DNA of 64,000 bases, from the NCBI GenBank assembly GCA_003609755.1, contig AP017991.1, positions 4,203,001 to 4,267,000 of the forward strand, written 5' to 3'. Position 1 is the stretch's first letter. Every line of letters begins with the position of its first letter. Below, in pieces: positions 40,614 to 50,169 of this stretch. Source of the DNA: Planktothrix agardhii NIES-204. Lineage in GTDB: Bacteria > Cyanobacteriota > Cyanobacteriia > Cyanobacteriales > Microcoleaceae. A program made the translations under genes and the position numbers. The notes under the pieces were generated by a model that was not told the DNA's origin, did not search any database, and saw only the letters and a program-made list of their open reading frames with translations.

Positions 40614-41620
40614 TTAATCTCTATTACATGGAGAATTTTCTGTATTGGTTACATTTGTATTTGTTTCTTCTGTATTTGTTTGTTTTGAAATAGGTTTTGT
40701 AATTTGCCAAGCAATAAAACCTGCGATCGCTCCTATTACAATACTTAATAAACTTAATAAAGATGCTAGAATCCAAGGATCAAGGGGTTTTTCCAGATAG
40801 GATAGGGTTAGGGGTTTTTCAATGTATGCTGAGGTAATAGATAAAGCAATACCTCCTACACCTAAGCTAACGCCTAAAATTGAAATAGTACGCTCTAAAG
40901 ATTGATCGCGTTTTTTTTCAGCTTCTTCATTATTACGGAGTATTTCTGCTTTGTCCCGATCTAGTTTTGCTTGTTCAATTTCAACTAATCCTCTAATACT
41001 AGATATCGCCTGATCTAATAAATTTGAGGCGGGTTTTAAATAGTTTAAATCCGCTTGAATTTGGGTAGGGAAAGTTTGACATTCTCGATTTAAAAAGCGG
41101 ACAAAAAATTCTAAATCATCTAAATTAGCTTAATTTTTTCTGGGGTAGATTCGGTTAAATAAAATACAATTAAAATCCGATTCAGATTTGTTCTAGGGTT
41201 TCCATATTCAACAATATAACTCCCTAACAGTTTTCCCTCTTGATAAAAACTATTACAATAATCCCCAAATAAATTATACCTTAATTGCTCGGCGATCGCT
41301 CTTAAATTTTGATCATCCGTTGGGGTATTTTCGGGTAAAAATGCCGTTACTAATAGGGTTTGTCCTAAAAAATCCATTTTGGGATCCTTTAAAATTAAAC
41401 TTTCGGGGTGAAATTGATCAATTTCAGCTAACTTAACTTGATCATATCCGGGGTCTTGAGGTCGAAAAATATGCAATAATAAAGAATAGGTATAGGATAT
41501 TTTTTGGGGATATAATAGCAGACTATATAACGATTTAGGTTTCTGGGGATTGGAGTTTTTTTCTAAACCTGATTTAAAGTAAACTGCTGACGACGACGGG
41601 GAGAACTCACCCACTCGCAC
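40614..41620 (-). pseudogene. Frameshifted gene for a membrane-anchored protein of unknown family
   Basis: The upstream part (to 41120) encodes a soluble alpha/beta region with LLYPQKISYTYSLLLHIFRP and IVEYGNPRTNLNRILIVFYL. It stops at STPEKIKLI, where the downstream frame begins ANLDDLEFFVRFLNRECQTF and continues through a coiled coil and two membrane helices (LGVSLGVGGIALSIT and LLSLLSIVIGAIAGFIAW) to a stop at 40614-40616. Joining the frames near 41118-41130 at the A6-TTAAG run gives one continuous protein. The N-terminus appears cut at 41620, where a remnant of another gene begins. Confidence 0.7.
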
Positions 41621-41621
41621 A

Positions 41622-41936
41622 GTTGTTCAACTTGTACGGCTTTATCAATACTTGTCAGAAAGCAAAAAGGAATATATACTGTCTAAACAAGTATTGCGAT
41701 CAGGAACAAGCATCGGGGCAAATGTTGAAGAAGCACTCGGAGGACAATCAAAAGCCGACTTCATCGCCAAACTTCCTATAGCCTACAAAGAAGCCCGTGA
41801 AACAAGTTACTGGTTACGACTTTTAAAAGATACCGATTACTTAACGGAAAAAGAGTTTGAAAGTATCCACGCTGATGCCGAAGAACTTTGACGAACTATT
41901 GGAAGCATCCAAAAAACCACAAAAGAAAACTCCTAA
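41622..41936 (+). pseudogene. Remnant of a four-helix-bundle (S23-like) gene with internal TGA
   Basis: The frame encodes VRLYQYLSESKKEYILSKQV, then LRSGTSIGANVEEALGGQSK and AYKEARETSYWLRLLKDTDY, which is the four-helix-bundle family first found as 23S rRNA intervening-sequence proteins. The first 25 residues are missing and no ATG is present at the right place. A TGA (41889-41891) interrupts the frame, after which it continues RTIGSIQKTTKENS to a TAA at 41934. Its broken end abuts the frameshifted gene at 41620, so both were probably cut by one rearrangement. Confidence 0.75.
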
Positions 41937-42008
41937 TTCCCAATTCCTCTAACTCGTAATTCGTAATTCCCAATTCCTCTAATTCGTAATTCCTAATTCG
42001 TAATTCTA
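41937..42008. repeat. AATTCGTAATTCC short tandem repeats
   Basis: Units such as AATTCCCAATTCCTCT and AATTCGTAATTCC repeat imperfectly up to the start codon of the creatininase gene. Similar AATTACGAATTAC units lie between rbfA and the GH3 gene (7501-7530). Confidence 0.75.
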
Positions 42009-42821
42009 ATGCTCCATAATTTTATTCCCCCTGAACGGTTTTTCCCCTATTTAACCTGGAAACAAATTGAATCAATGGCTGATAAAAGTAATCTGGTTAT
42101 TTTACAACCGATTGGAGCGATTGAACAACATGGCCCCCACTTACCGTTAATTGTTGATGCCGCGATCGCAACGGCCATAACAGGTTACGCTTTAGCCCAA
42201 CTTAATGATAACATTCCTGCCTACGCTTTGCCAACAATTTATTATGGAAAATCTAACGAACATTGGCATTTTCCTGGTACAATAACGTTAAGTTCCCAAA
42301 CCTTAATAGCTGTATTAATGGAATTAGGTGAAAGCATTTATCGGGCTGGATTTAGAAAATTAGCCTTTATTAATGGTCATGGTGGACAACCCCAAATATT
42401 AGAGATGGTAGCGCGAGACTTACATCAAAAATATGAGGATTTTTCCGTATTTCCTTTATTTATTTGGCGGGTTCCAAATATTGCTGGGGAATTATTAACC
42501 CCGAAAGAATTAGAGTTAGGAATTCATGCCGGAGATGCCGAAACCAGTTTAATGTTATCTTTACTGCCAGAACAGGTTAAAATGGAGCAAGCTGTGTGTG
42601 AATATCCCCATAATTTACCCGAAAATAGTTTATTAAGTATGGAGGCAAACTTACCCTTTGCTTGGGTAACAAAAGATTTAACCAAAAGTGGAGTTTTAGG
42701 TGATGCAACGGTGGCGACGAAGGAAAAAGGTGATCGCATTTTAGCCTCTTTAGTTAATAGTTGGGTACAAGTTATTGAGGATTTATATAAATTTCAACAA
42801 CCCCAAAGGTTTAGGGATTAA
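42009..42821 (+). CDS. Creatininase family protein (270 aa)
   Basis: The creatininase/creatinine-amidohydrolase fold is supported by LQPIGAIEQHGPHLPLIVDA (metal ligands Glu, His, Asp), FINGHGGQPQILEM and IHAGDAETSLML with the last acidic metal ligand. Members hydrolyse cyclic amides, including creatinine, formamidopyrimidines (ArfB) and mycofactocin precursors. The specific substrate here is unknown. It starts directly after short tandem repeats with no clear Shine-Dalgarno. Confidence 0.88.
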   Translation: MLHNFIPPERFFPYLTWKQIESMADKSNLVILQPIGAIEQHGPHLPLIVDAAIATAITGYALAQLNDNIPAYALPTIYYGKSNEHWHFPGTITLSSQTLIAVLMELGESIYRAGFRKLAFINGHGGQPQILEMVARDLHQKYEDFSVFPLFIWRVPNIAGELLTPKELELGIHAGDAETSLMLSLLPEQVKMEQAVCEYPHNLPENSLLSMEANLPFAWVTKDLTKSGVLGDATVATKEKGDRILASLVNSWVQVIEDLYKFQQPQRFRD

Positions 42822-42835
42822 TTGAATACTAACGC

Positions 42836-42976
42836 AGTGCGAGCGTCCCCGCTCGCTAGTTTCTCTAACAATAGGTTTGGTTTTTATAACAATAGGTTTG
42901 GTTTCTCTAACAATAGGTTTGGTTTCTCTAACAATAGGTTTGGTTTTTATAACCAGCGAGCGAGGACGCTCGCACT
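42836..42976. repeat. Inverted-repeat element with internal 4-fold tandem repeat
   Basis: 22-base arms AGTGCGAGCGTCCCCGCTCGCT (42836-42857, first 20: AGTGCGAGCGTCCCCGCTCG) and the complementary right arm (42955-42976) match at 21 of 22 positions. Between them the motif AACAATAGGTTTGGTT occurs four times with TTCTCT or TTTTAT spacers. It looks like a small non-coding mobile element (MITE-like). Confidence 0.75.
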
Positions 42977-43142
42977 ACTTTAATTTATATAATTGCACAC
43001 CAAACTCAAATAAAAGTGCTATAATTGCAGATAATAAATAATTTTTATGCTTACGATCACCGGAATGTCATAACTTATGGGAAAATGTTTTAACCTAAGA
43101 TAGATAGAGTCCTGAAGGGCTCACTACGTCAATAATCAAATT

Positions 43143-43889
43143 ATGATGAATTCATCCTTACAACGAGCATTCAACCAAGGTAACGCCCTAAAAGTAATTA
43201 GCGGTTTAACCAATTTCAACGTCGGACGGGTCGCTTCTGTGGTCAAAGCCGCAACCAAAGGCGGCGCAACTTTTGTGGATATTGGCGCTGACCCTAATTT
43301 AGTCGAAATCGTGCGTCAATTAACCCATCTTCCCATCTGTGTTTCTGCGGTTGAACCCGAAAAATTTGTAACTTGCGTAGACGCAGGTGCAGACCTAATT
43401 GAAATTGGCAACTTCGACGCTTTCTACACTCAAGGACGGCGTTTTGAGGCGGCGGAAGTGCTGCAACTAACCCACGAAACCCGGGCTTTACTGCCCCATA
43501 TTACCCTATCTGTCACCGTTCCCCATATCCTCGAACTCGACCAACAGGTTGAACTCGCCCTGGAACTCGTCAAAGCGGGTGCAGATATCATCCAAACCGA
43601 AGGCGGAACCAGTTCTTCCCCAGTTCATGGCGGGACATTGGGACTAATTGAAAAAGCCGCCCCGACCTTAGCCGCAGCCTCGGAAATTTCTCGCGCCGTT
43701 TCCGTCCCGGTGTTATGTGCTTCCGGTATCTCTAATATTACTGCTCCCATGGCGATTGCTGCGGGTGCTGCGGGCGTTGGTGTGGGTTCAGCTATTAACC
43801 GCCTCGATAACGAAGTGGCGATGCTGGCGGTAGTTCGGAGTTTAGTCGAAGCCTTAGCAACGGTTAAAGCTAACCGAGTTTACGCTTAA
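43143..43889 (+). CDS. ycf23: Ycf23/DUF561 family protein (248 aa)
   Basis: The sequence follows the DUF561/Ycf23 family shared by cyanobacteria and red-algal plastids: ALKVISGLTNFNVGRVASVV, then GGATFVDIGADPNLVEIVRQ, TEGGTSSSPVHGGTLGLIEK and PVLCASGISNITAPMAIAAG. It is a TIM-barrel protein with a phosphate-binding glycine loop near the C-terminus (AAGAAGVGVGSAIN). The reaction is unknown. The codon usage is more GC-rich than in the neighbours, as often in well-expressed genes. Confidence 0.9.
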   Translation: MMNSSLQRAFNQGNALKVISGLTNFNVGRVASVVKAATKGGATFVDIGADPNLVEIVRQLTHLPICVSAVEPEKFVTCVDAGADLIEIGNFDAFYTQGRRFEAAEVLQLTHETRALLPHITLSVTVPHILELDQQVELALELVKAGADIIQTEGGTSSSPVHGGTLGLIEKAAPTLAAASEISRAVSVPVLCASGISNITAPMAIAAGAAGVGVGSAINRLDNEVAMLAVVRSLVEALATVKANRVYA

Positions 43890-43914
43890 TATTTTTTTGG
43901 AAATCAAAAAATGT

Positions 43915-43938
43915 AGAGACGTGAAATTTTGCGTCTCT
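43915..43938. terminator. AGAGACG-type hairpin after ycf23
   Basis: AGAGACG (43915-43921) and CGTCTCT (43932-43938) lie between the converging ycf23 and CcbP-like genes. The same arms appear at 34848-34871. Confidence 0.6.
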
Positions 43939-43959
43939 GCGGGATTTAAACATAACAAC

Positions 43960-44616
43960 CTATGAATAATTTATAAACCAGATTGAATAATCTTCTAGCA
44001 AAATATAGTTTGGAGAATCTTCATCTGATGGTTCTAATTCCGCTAAAGAAAGGGTAAATTCTCGTTGATCACTCACCCGTTTAACATCTACCATAATCCC
44101 ATCCGTTTCATCAAATTTAGGCTGAAAATTTTCTAATACAAAAACATCGGTGTAAGAGGGATTAGTTTTTTTTAATTTCTCATACTCTTTGGTTTTTCCT
44201 GGGCCATAAAGATATTCTTCTTCCCATAAAAATTCTTCTGACCCACCCAAATAACAAGGTAATTCAAGATTTTCTTTCAAATACTTAAAATATTTATTTA
44301 AAGTTTTTTGATTAACCTTGATCCGGCTATTACCTAAAATTTTCTTGATTTTTCCTTCAAATTGTTCAACATCAAAGGTGTCATCGTCATCTTCTTCTTC
44401 ATCTTCAACATCAAAGAAATCTTTATTAATTAACCCCAATGACTCCATTTGTTCAATCATACTTTTCAGTATCATTCTGGGATCGGAGGAGTCCAGACTA
44501 TTTAGTCGCTTATTCACTAAACCGGATACAATCGTTTCATCAATTTGAATAGGTTTCAAATCATCTCCAGGTGGCTGTAATTTGTTTTTGTTTTTGTTTT
44601 GATATAGTTTAGACAT
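43960..44616 (-). CDS. CcbP-like calcium-binding protein (218 aa)
   Basis: The C-terminal 125 residues resemble the cyanobacterial calcium-binding protein CcbP: LKENLELPCYLGGSEEFLWE, EYEKLKKTNPSYTDVFVLEN and PNYILLEDYSIWFINY. The N-terminal part has an additional acidic run (DVEDEEEDDDDTFDVEQFEG). In Anabaena CcbP buffers free calcium and affects heterocyst development. Family membership is from motif memory, and binding is inferred from the acidic residues. It is longer than CcbP, which is about 115 residues. Confidence 0.65.
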   Translation of the reverse strand: MSKLYQNKNKNKLQPPGDDLKPIQIDETIVSGLVNKRLNSLDSSDPRMILKSMIEQMESLGLINKDFFDVEDEEEDDDDTFDVEQFEGKIKKILGNSRIKVNQKTLNKYFKYLKENLELPCYLGGSEEFLWEEEYLYGPGKTKEYEKLKKTNPSYTDVFVLENFQPKFDETDGIMVDVKRVSDQREFTLSLAELEPSDEDSPNYILLEDYSIWFINYS

Positions 44617-44815
44617 TCTGTTACACCAAGCACAGTAGTTCTTCGTCTCAACCCTAGATGATTTTAATTAATCTGGTTTAAGGTTTATAGTGATAGAGAC
44701 GTGATTAGTTTACACATCTACCTACTTTCAGCCTTAAGATTTTTCTATGGGGAAGGGAGTAGAATTTAGTATATCGTGCCACAGGTATTTTTGATATTCT
44801 CAAGGGGAAAAAATT

Positions 44816-45472
44816 ATGGTACAAACACAGCAGGACTCTATACCCGTTATTTATCAAGGACAGTTTGGCAATTATACAATTAACGATCATGATCGCCAAA
44901 GTGTGATTATTTACCGCACGGGCATAATTATAGCAGCCCTGTGCTTCACCGTCGCCACCGGATTAGTTTTATTCCAACTCAATACCCCAGGGGTTCTACA
45001 AGCATTAACCCCGATTTACTTCTGTTTTTGGTTGGCTTTGGGAGTGAGTTTATTCACCATTCATATCTATTTAATTCAGTTACACCAACTCCTAGAACTG
45101 TTTTGGTTAATTGGTGGAATTGCTTCGGTAGTTTTCGCTGTGGTCGATGCAGAACCCTTAGCATTAACTATTTATCACAATCCTTATAGCTTATTTGGAG
45201 TGGGATTTACCTTTGTGGCGTTAACAGGAATTTATTTTAAAGAAGCCTTCTGTTTTAATCGGGTGGAAACGAAACTCCTAACTCCTTTGGTTCCGATTTT
45301 GTTATTAGGATTTATGGCTGGTTTGTGGTCAGTTGATGCTCAAAAAATTTTACTGGCATTTTGGGCGATTCAATTTATCATTTTTGCTGGTCGGAAAATA
45401 TTCCAAGGCATTCCAGGGGATATTGGGGATAAAAGCGTTTTTGATTATTTAAAACATCAACGGTTAGCCTAA
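44816..45472 (+). CDS. DUF2301 family integral membrane protein (218 aa)
   Basis: Six to seven hydrophobic segments run from residue 30 onwards (TGIIIAALCFTVATGLVLFQ, LTPIYFCFWLALGVSLFTIH, and so on). The stretches GIYFKEAFCFNRVETKLLTP and GDKSVFDYLKHQRL match the DUF2301 family of cyanobacteria and plants. Its function is unknown. It is a single gene, followed by a MITE-like repeat. Confidence 0.85.
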   Translation: MVQTQQDSIPVIYQGQFGNYTINDHDRQSVIIYRTGIIIAALCFTVATGLVLFQLNTPGVLQALTPIYFCFWLALGVSLFTIHIYLIQLHQLLELFWLIGGIASVVFAVVDAEPLALTIYHNPYSLFGVGFTFVALTGIYFKEAFCFNRVETKLLTPLVPILLLGFMAGLWSVDAQKILLAFWAIQFIIFAGRKIFQGIPGDIGDKSVFDYLKHQRLA

Positions 45473-45485
45473 TACAAAAATTGTT

Positions 45486-45562
45486 GATCCCCCCTAACCC
45501 CCTTAAAAAAAGGGGGAACAAGACTTCAAAGTCCCCCTTTTTAATGGGGATTTAGGGGGATC
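45486..45562. repeat. MITE-like repeat with GATCCCCC ends, copy A
   Basis: Ends GATCCCCCCTAA and TTAGGGGGATC are inverted repeats of each other. The interior carries C5-T and A-G5 palindromes (CCCCCTTAAAAAAAGGGGG) and AAAGTCCCCCTTTTTAATGG. A second copy is at 50170-50278. Confidence 0.8.
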
Positions 45563-45577
45563 TGATCTGGGCTGTAA

Positions 45578-46906
45578 TCAAAAGTTATCAAAAATAAGCG
45601 GATCTAATTCTGAATAATCGGGTAATTTTTCTTCTAATATTTTACCATTTCTAATCACAATCCGATCGCTTTGACACCGAGATAATATTTCACTCAAATA
45701 ACGTCCTTGAAAAATAATAAAATCCGCAACCATTCCCACACCAATGCGTCCTGTATCGACTAAACCCATAAAATCCGCCGGGGTTTTTGTGACACTCGAT
45801 AACCAATCTTGAAACGGTCGATCTAAATGACAAATTCTCACCGCCATTTTAAATACTTCTAACTCATCATGGTCACCAAAACCATAAAACGGATCACGAC
45901 AATTATCACTAGCAAAAGCCACGGAAATCCCCGCTTGTTTCAATTCATGGACTAAGGTTGTTCCCCGCCAACGGGGGGTTTTTGGAAGTTCAGAGGGATG
46001 ATATTGACGATCTTGTAAATAGAGATTACACATCGGTAAACTGACAATTCCAATATTCGCGGCTTTCACCAATTCTAGGGTTTTTTGAACAATATCCTGC
46101 GGTTGTACGGCTAAACTACAACAATGTCCGCAAATAATTTTACCTTCAAATTGATATTTTAAAGCTGCTTCCGCAATTTTATATAAACAAACAGATTCCG
46201 CTTCTCCTGTTTCATCAACATGAAAATCTAAGTTCAAATTCCGATCTTTAGCAATGGCAAAAATTCGCTCAATTTGTTGCTCTAAATCAGGATTAATATA
46301 AGCAACACCACCTAAAATACCGCCTGAATCTACTACTTTATTAACTAATTTTTCTCCTTCCGCCGTCGAATAATAGTCTAAAGTAGCTAAGGAAACACCT
46401 TGTAAAATTAAGCGATCTTGCCATGCTTTTTTTAATGTATTAAAAACATCCCAATTTATATCTATCAATTTTCCCGCCGAATCTAAATGGGTTCTAATGG
46501 CTTTGGTTCCATGGACATAACTACACTTCAAACCAAATTCTATCCGTCGGTAAATATCTTCGGTAGTCCAGGTTTCTTCATCTTTAAATATAGCGGTTAA
46601 GGCATCTGCAAAGGTTCCTTTAATATTTGGCGATCGCTCCCAAATATGACCCTTATCTAAATGAGTATGAACATCCACAAAACAGGGCCAAATTTGTTTC
46701 CCATGTAAATCCACCGTTGGGATATTTTCTAACTCAACAGATCCAGTAACAACAATCTGATTAATAATTTCTGAGACAATTTTAATATCAACTAAAGCCA
46801 TACCCTCCATATTAGCTGAATTTGCGATCGCCCTATCAACATCGGTGAGTACACAAACCGGGACACGAACATTTTTCAGCCAGTAACAAGCAGTATTTGG
46901 AATCAT
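45578..46906 (-). CDS. codA: Cytosine deaminase-like amidohydrolase (442 aa)
   Basis: The amidohydrolase barrel has metal motif VDVHTHLDKGH near residue 75, FHVDE near 220, ICGHCCSL near 250 and the Asp motif AFASDNCRDPF near 315, all in the order seen in bacterial CodA. The HDELEVFKMAVRICHLD region is also typical. The enzyme hydrolyses cytosine to uracil and ammonia in pyrimidine salvage. Its position next to the nitrate operon, transcribed the other way, fits a nitrogen-recycling role. Related amidohydrolases acting on other heterocycles cannot be excluded. Confidence 0.85.
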   Translation of the reverse strand: MIPNTACYWLKNVRVPVCVLTDVDRAIANSANMEGMALVDIKIVSEIINQIVVTGSVELENIPTVDLHGKQIWPCFVDVHTHLDKGHIWERSPNIKGTFADALTAIFKDEETWTTEDIYRRIEFGLKCSYVHGTKAIRTHLDSAGKLIDINWDVFNTLKKAWQDRLILQGVSLATLDYYSTAEGEKLVNKVVDSGGILGGVAYINPDLEQQIERIFAIAKDRNLNLDFHVDETGEAESVCLYKIAEAALKYQFEGKIICGHCCSLAVQPQDIVQKTLELVKAANIGIVSLPMCNLYLQDRQYHPSELPKTPRWRGTTLVHELKQAGISVAFASDNCRDPFYGFGDHDELEVFKMAVRICHLDRPFQDWLSSVTKTPADFMGLVDTGRIGVGMVADFIIFQGRYLSEILSRCQSDRIVIRNGKILEEKLPDYSELDPLIFDNF

Positions 46907-46989
46907 AGAGCTAGGGAATAGGGAATAGGATTGCTATATGCAAAAAATGTATCGTATCAATGCTAAATTTTCATAAAACTTTAAGTTTT

Positions 46990-47031
46990 GTAACATTAGC
47001 TACGATTGCATCGGGTATAGGGGTCTAACTT
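46990..47031 (+). promoter_or_regulatory. NtcA-activated promoter of the nitrate operon
   Basis: A perfect NtcA site, GTA-N8-TAC (46990-47003), is followed after 22 bases by TAACTT (47026-47031), a TAN3T -10 box. This is the canonical class II NtcA promoter architecture of cyanobacterial nirA operons, so the operon should be induced by nitrogen limitation. Confidence 0.85.
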
Positions 47032-47178
47032 AGTCACATTGCTTAACCTTTGGGTTGAGGCCAAAAACCTCCCAGTTCAAACACAAAAGGTCAATACTCT
47101 GATTTTAGATGACAGACCCGTTAATGTTTGGCCAAATTTGATCCAAATTCGAGACATAGCAACACTGAGGAACCCGCT

Positions 47179-48714
47179 ATGACCAGCACAGTCCCGCAAA
47201 AAACAGCCACCAACAAATTTGAGAAACTCAAAGCCGAAAAAGACGGTTTAGCGGTTAAAGATGAACTAGAAACCTTCGCCCAACTAGGCTGGGAAGCCAT
47301 GGAAGAAACCGACCGAGACCATCGCCTAAAATGGCTGGGGGTGTTTTTCCGTCCCGTGACTCCGGGGAAATTCATGATGCGGTTGCGTTTGCCCAATGGG
47401 GTGATCACCAGTGAGCAGATGCGGGTTTTGGGGGAAATCGTGCAACGCTACGGTGATGACGGTAGTGCTGATATTACCACAAGACAGAACCTTCAATTAA
47501 GGGGAATTAGAATTGAGGATCTCAGCGATATTTTTCAGAGGTTTGAAAGGGTTGGACTAACGAGCATTCAGTCGGGAATGGATAACGTCCGTAATATTAC
47601 GGGTTCCCCCGTTGCTGGATTAGATGCCGATGAACTCTATGATACCAGGGAGTTAGTGCAACAGGTTCAAGACATGATTACCAACGAAGGAAAAGGGAAT
47701 CCTGAGTTTAGTAATTTACCTCGAAAATTCAATATTGCGATTGGCGGATGTCGGGATAATTCAATTCACGCCGAAATTAATGATATTGCCTTTATTCCTG
47801 CGTTTAAACAGGAAGCTTTTGGCTTTAATGTGTTAGTGGGAGGATTCTTTTCTGCCACCCGTTGTGAAGCCGCTATTCCCCTAAATGTTTGGGCAAAACC
47901 TGAGCAAGTTGTCGATCTTTGTCGAGGGATTTTAGAAGTCTTTCGAGACCATGGGCCCAGGGGAGTTCGCCAAAAAACTCGGTTAATGTGGTTAATTGAT
48001 GAATGGGGAATTGAAAAATTTCGTTCTGAAGTCGAAAAACAGATCGGTTATGCTTTAGAATCCGAAGCGGAAAAAGACGAAATTCTCTGGGAAAAACGGG
48101 ATCATTTGGGGATTTATAAACAAAAACAACCCGGATTAAACTATGTGGGATTAAATATTCTCGTAGGTCGGTTATCGGCTAACGATATGTTAGAATTATC
48201 CCGGATTGCTGAAGTTTATGGGAGTGGAGAAATTCGCTTAACCGTTGAACAAAATGTGATTATTCCTAATATTTCCGATAGTCGGTTAGAGCCGTTTTTA
48301 ACTGAACCTATTTTGGAAAAATTCTCCGTTAATCCCTCTGCCTTAAGTCGAGGATTAGTTTCTTGTACTGGCGCACAATTCTGTAACTTTGCTTTAGTAG
48401 AAACTAAACATCGGGCTGTCGAATTAGTTAAGGAATTAGAAGCGGAATTAACCGTCGAAAAAACCGTCAGAATTCACTGGACAGGCTGCCCCAATTCCTG
48501 CGGACAACCCCAAGTAGCTGATATTGGATTAATGGGAACCAAAGCCCGTAAAGAGGGCAAAACCCTTGAAGGAGTAAACCTTTATATGGGCGGAAAAGTC
48601 GGTAAAGATGCCCAACTAGGTGAATGTGTACAAAAATCCATTCCCTGTGAGGATCTCAAACCCGTTTTGCGACAAATTTTAGTGGAACAATTTGGCGCTC
48701 GCGTCAAAGAATAA
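47179..48714 (+). CDS. nirA: Ferredoxin-nitrite reductase
   Basis: NirA reduces nitrite to ammonium with six electrons from ferredoxin. I use the ATG encoding MTSTVPQKT, which has GAGG 10 bases upstream; the frame is open further only from a TTG. The two ferrodoxin-like half domains and the siroheme/4Fe-4S ligands are visible: CTGAQFC (C-x5-C) near residue 416 and TGCPNSCGQPQ (C-x3-C) near 450. The NTR arginine/lysine patch (TRQNLQLRGI) is also present. The length (511) is normal. It is the first gene of the operon after the NtcA promoter. Confidence 0.97.
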   Translation: MTSTVPQKTATNKFEKLKAEKDGLAVKDELETFAQLGWEAMEETDRDHRLKWLGVFFRPVTPGKFMMRLRLPNGVITSEQMRVLGEIVQRYGDDGSADITTRQNLQLRGIRIEDLSDIFQRFERVGLTSIQSGMDNVRNITGSPVAGLDADELYDTRELVQQVQDMITNEGKGNPEFSNLPRKFNIAIGGCRDNSIHAEINDIAFIPAFKQEAFGFNVLVGGFFSATRCEAAIPLNVWAKPEQVVDLCRGILEVFRDHGPRGVRQKTRLMWLIDEWGIEKFRSEVEKQIGYALESEAEKDEILWEKRDHLGIYKQKQPGLNYVGLNILVGRLSANDMLELSRIAEVYGSGEIRLTVEQNVIIPNISDSRLEPFLTEPILEKFSVNPSALSRGLVSCTGAQFCNFALVETKHRAVELVKELEAELTVEKTVRIHWTGCPNSCGQPQVADIGLMGTKARKEGKTLEGVNLYMGGKVGKDAQLGECVQKSIPCEDLKPVLRQILVEQFGARVKE

Positions 48715-48768
48715 TTCATCTGAAAACCCACATCAACACCCTACTAATACGGAATCAAAACACAGAAC

Positions 48769-50097
48769 ATGAGTAAACTTTCACGTCGGAAATTCCTGTT
48801 TACAGCCGGTGCAACTGCCGCCGGAACTCTAATCATTCATGGTTGTGCTGCTAATAACAATCCTTCCACAACCTCCACAACAACTTCTGCTCCAGCCCCG
48901 GCGGTTAATATTAATCCGGCGGATGCTCCAGAAATAGCAACAGCAACATTAGGATTTATTGCCTTAACCGACTCTGCCCCCCTAATTATTGCCTTAGAAA
49001 AAGGCTTTTTTGCTAAGTATGGAATGTCGGATGTTAAGGTGCTTAAACAAGCCTCTTGGCCTGTTACTAGAGATAACCTAGAATTAGGTTCCGGTGGAGG
49101 CGGAATTGATGGGGCGCATATTTTATCCCCCATGCCCTATTTAATGACATTAGGAACGATTACAAAACAGCCAGTTCCGATGTATCTTTTAGCCCGATTA
49201 AATACTAATGGTCAGGCAATTTCTTTAGGTAAAGAATATCTGGATGCTAAAATTACCGTTAATGATAGTGCCAAATTCAAAGATATTTTATTAACCGCTA
49301 AAAATGCAGGAAAAGAACTCAAAGCTGCCATTACATTCCCCGGAGGAACTCACGATTTATGGATGCGGTATTGGTTAGCATCCGGGGGGACTGTTCCAGA
49401 TACTGATATTTCCATTATTCCGGTGCCACCTCCCCAAATGGTAGCAAATATGAAAGTCGGAAATATGGAAGGGTTCTGTGTTGGTGAACCTTGGAATGCC
49501 CAATTAGTTAATCAAAAAGCCGGATATACTGCATTAATTACCGGGGAATTATGGAAAGATCACCCCGAAAAAGCCTTTACAATGCGAGCAGATTGGGTGG
49601 ATAAAAACCCCAAAGCGGCTAAAGCTTTAACCATGGCTGTATTAGAAGCGCAACAATGGTGTGATAAACCGGAAAATATTGAGGAAATGTGTAAAATTGT
49701 TTCCCAAGATAAATGGTTTAAAGTGCCTTTTGAAGATATTATTGAGCGATCTAGGGGAAATATTGATTTTGGGGATGGTCGGGTGATCACCGCCAGTCCC
49801 ATCGCCATGAAATTCTGGAGAGATAATGCCTCTTATCCCTATAAGAGCCATGATAGTTGGTTCCTAACCGAAGATATTCGCTGGGGATATTTACCAGCCG
49901 ATTTAGATATTAAAGCCACCGTTGATAAGGTCAACCGCGAAGATTTATGGCGGGAAGCGGCGAAGTCTTTAAATGTTCCCGCAGCCGAAATTCCTGCTAC
50001 TCCTTCTCGTGGCATTGAAACATTCTTTGATGGCGTACAATTTAACCCCGAAGATCCTAAAGCCTATCTCAATAGTTTAGCGATCAAAAAGGTCTAA
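48769..50097 (+). CDS. nrtA: ABC transporter nitrate-binding lipoprotein
   Basis: NrtA binds nitrate and nitrite in the periplasm. The N-terminus has a twin-arginine motif (SRRKFLFTAGA) followed by a lipobox-like LIIHGC, then a Thr/Ala/Pro linker. The binding domain starts near residue 55 (ATLGFIALTDSAPLIIALEK). HDLWMRYWLASGG, PPPQMVANMKVGNMEGFCVGEPWNAQ and SYPYKSHDSWFLTEDIRWGY contain the nitrate-pocket and calcium-site residues known for NrtA. It is followed by a repeat-rich spacer of 286 bases before nrtB, longer than the other gaps. Confidence 0.96.
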   Translation: MSKLSRRKFLFTAGATAAGTLIIHGCAANNNPSTTSTTTSAPAPAVNINPADAPEIATATLGFIALTDSAPLIIALEKGFFAKYGMSDVKVLKQASWPVTRDNLELGSGGGGIDGAHILSPMPYLMTLGTITKQPVPMYLLARLNTNGQAISLGKEYLDAKITVNDSAKFKDILLTAKNAGKELKAAITFPGGTHDLWMRYWLASGGTVPDTDISIIPVPPPQMVANMKVGNMEGFCVGEPWNAQLVNQKAGYTALITGELWKDHPEKAFTMRADWVDKNPKAAKALTMAVLEAQQWCDKPENIEEMCKIVSQDKWFKVPFEDIIERSRGNIDFGDGRVITASPIAMKFWRDNASYPYKSHDSWFLTEDIRWGYLPADLDIKATVDKVNREDLWREAAKSLNVPAAEIPATPSRGIETFFDGVQFNPEDPKAYLNSLAIKKV

Positions 50098-50169
50098 TTT
50101 TCCCATATTTTCTGTAGCGGCGGGTTATTCAAGGTCTAACAATTCCTACAGATAATATTAATAAACAAT

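Noticed and set aside
47128-47178. Longer NirA starting at TTG 47128
   Set aside because: The ATG at 47179 has GAGG upstream and gives the usual NirA length; the extension is not family-like.
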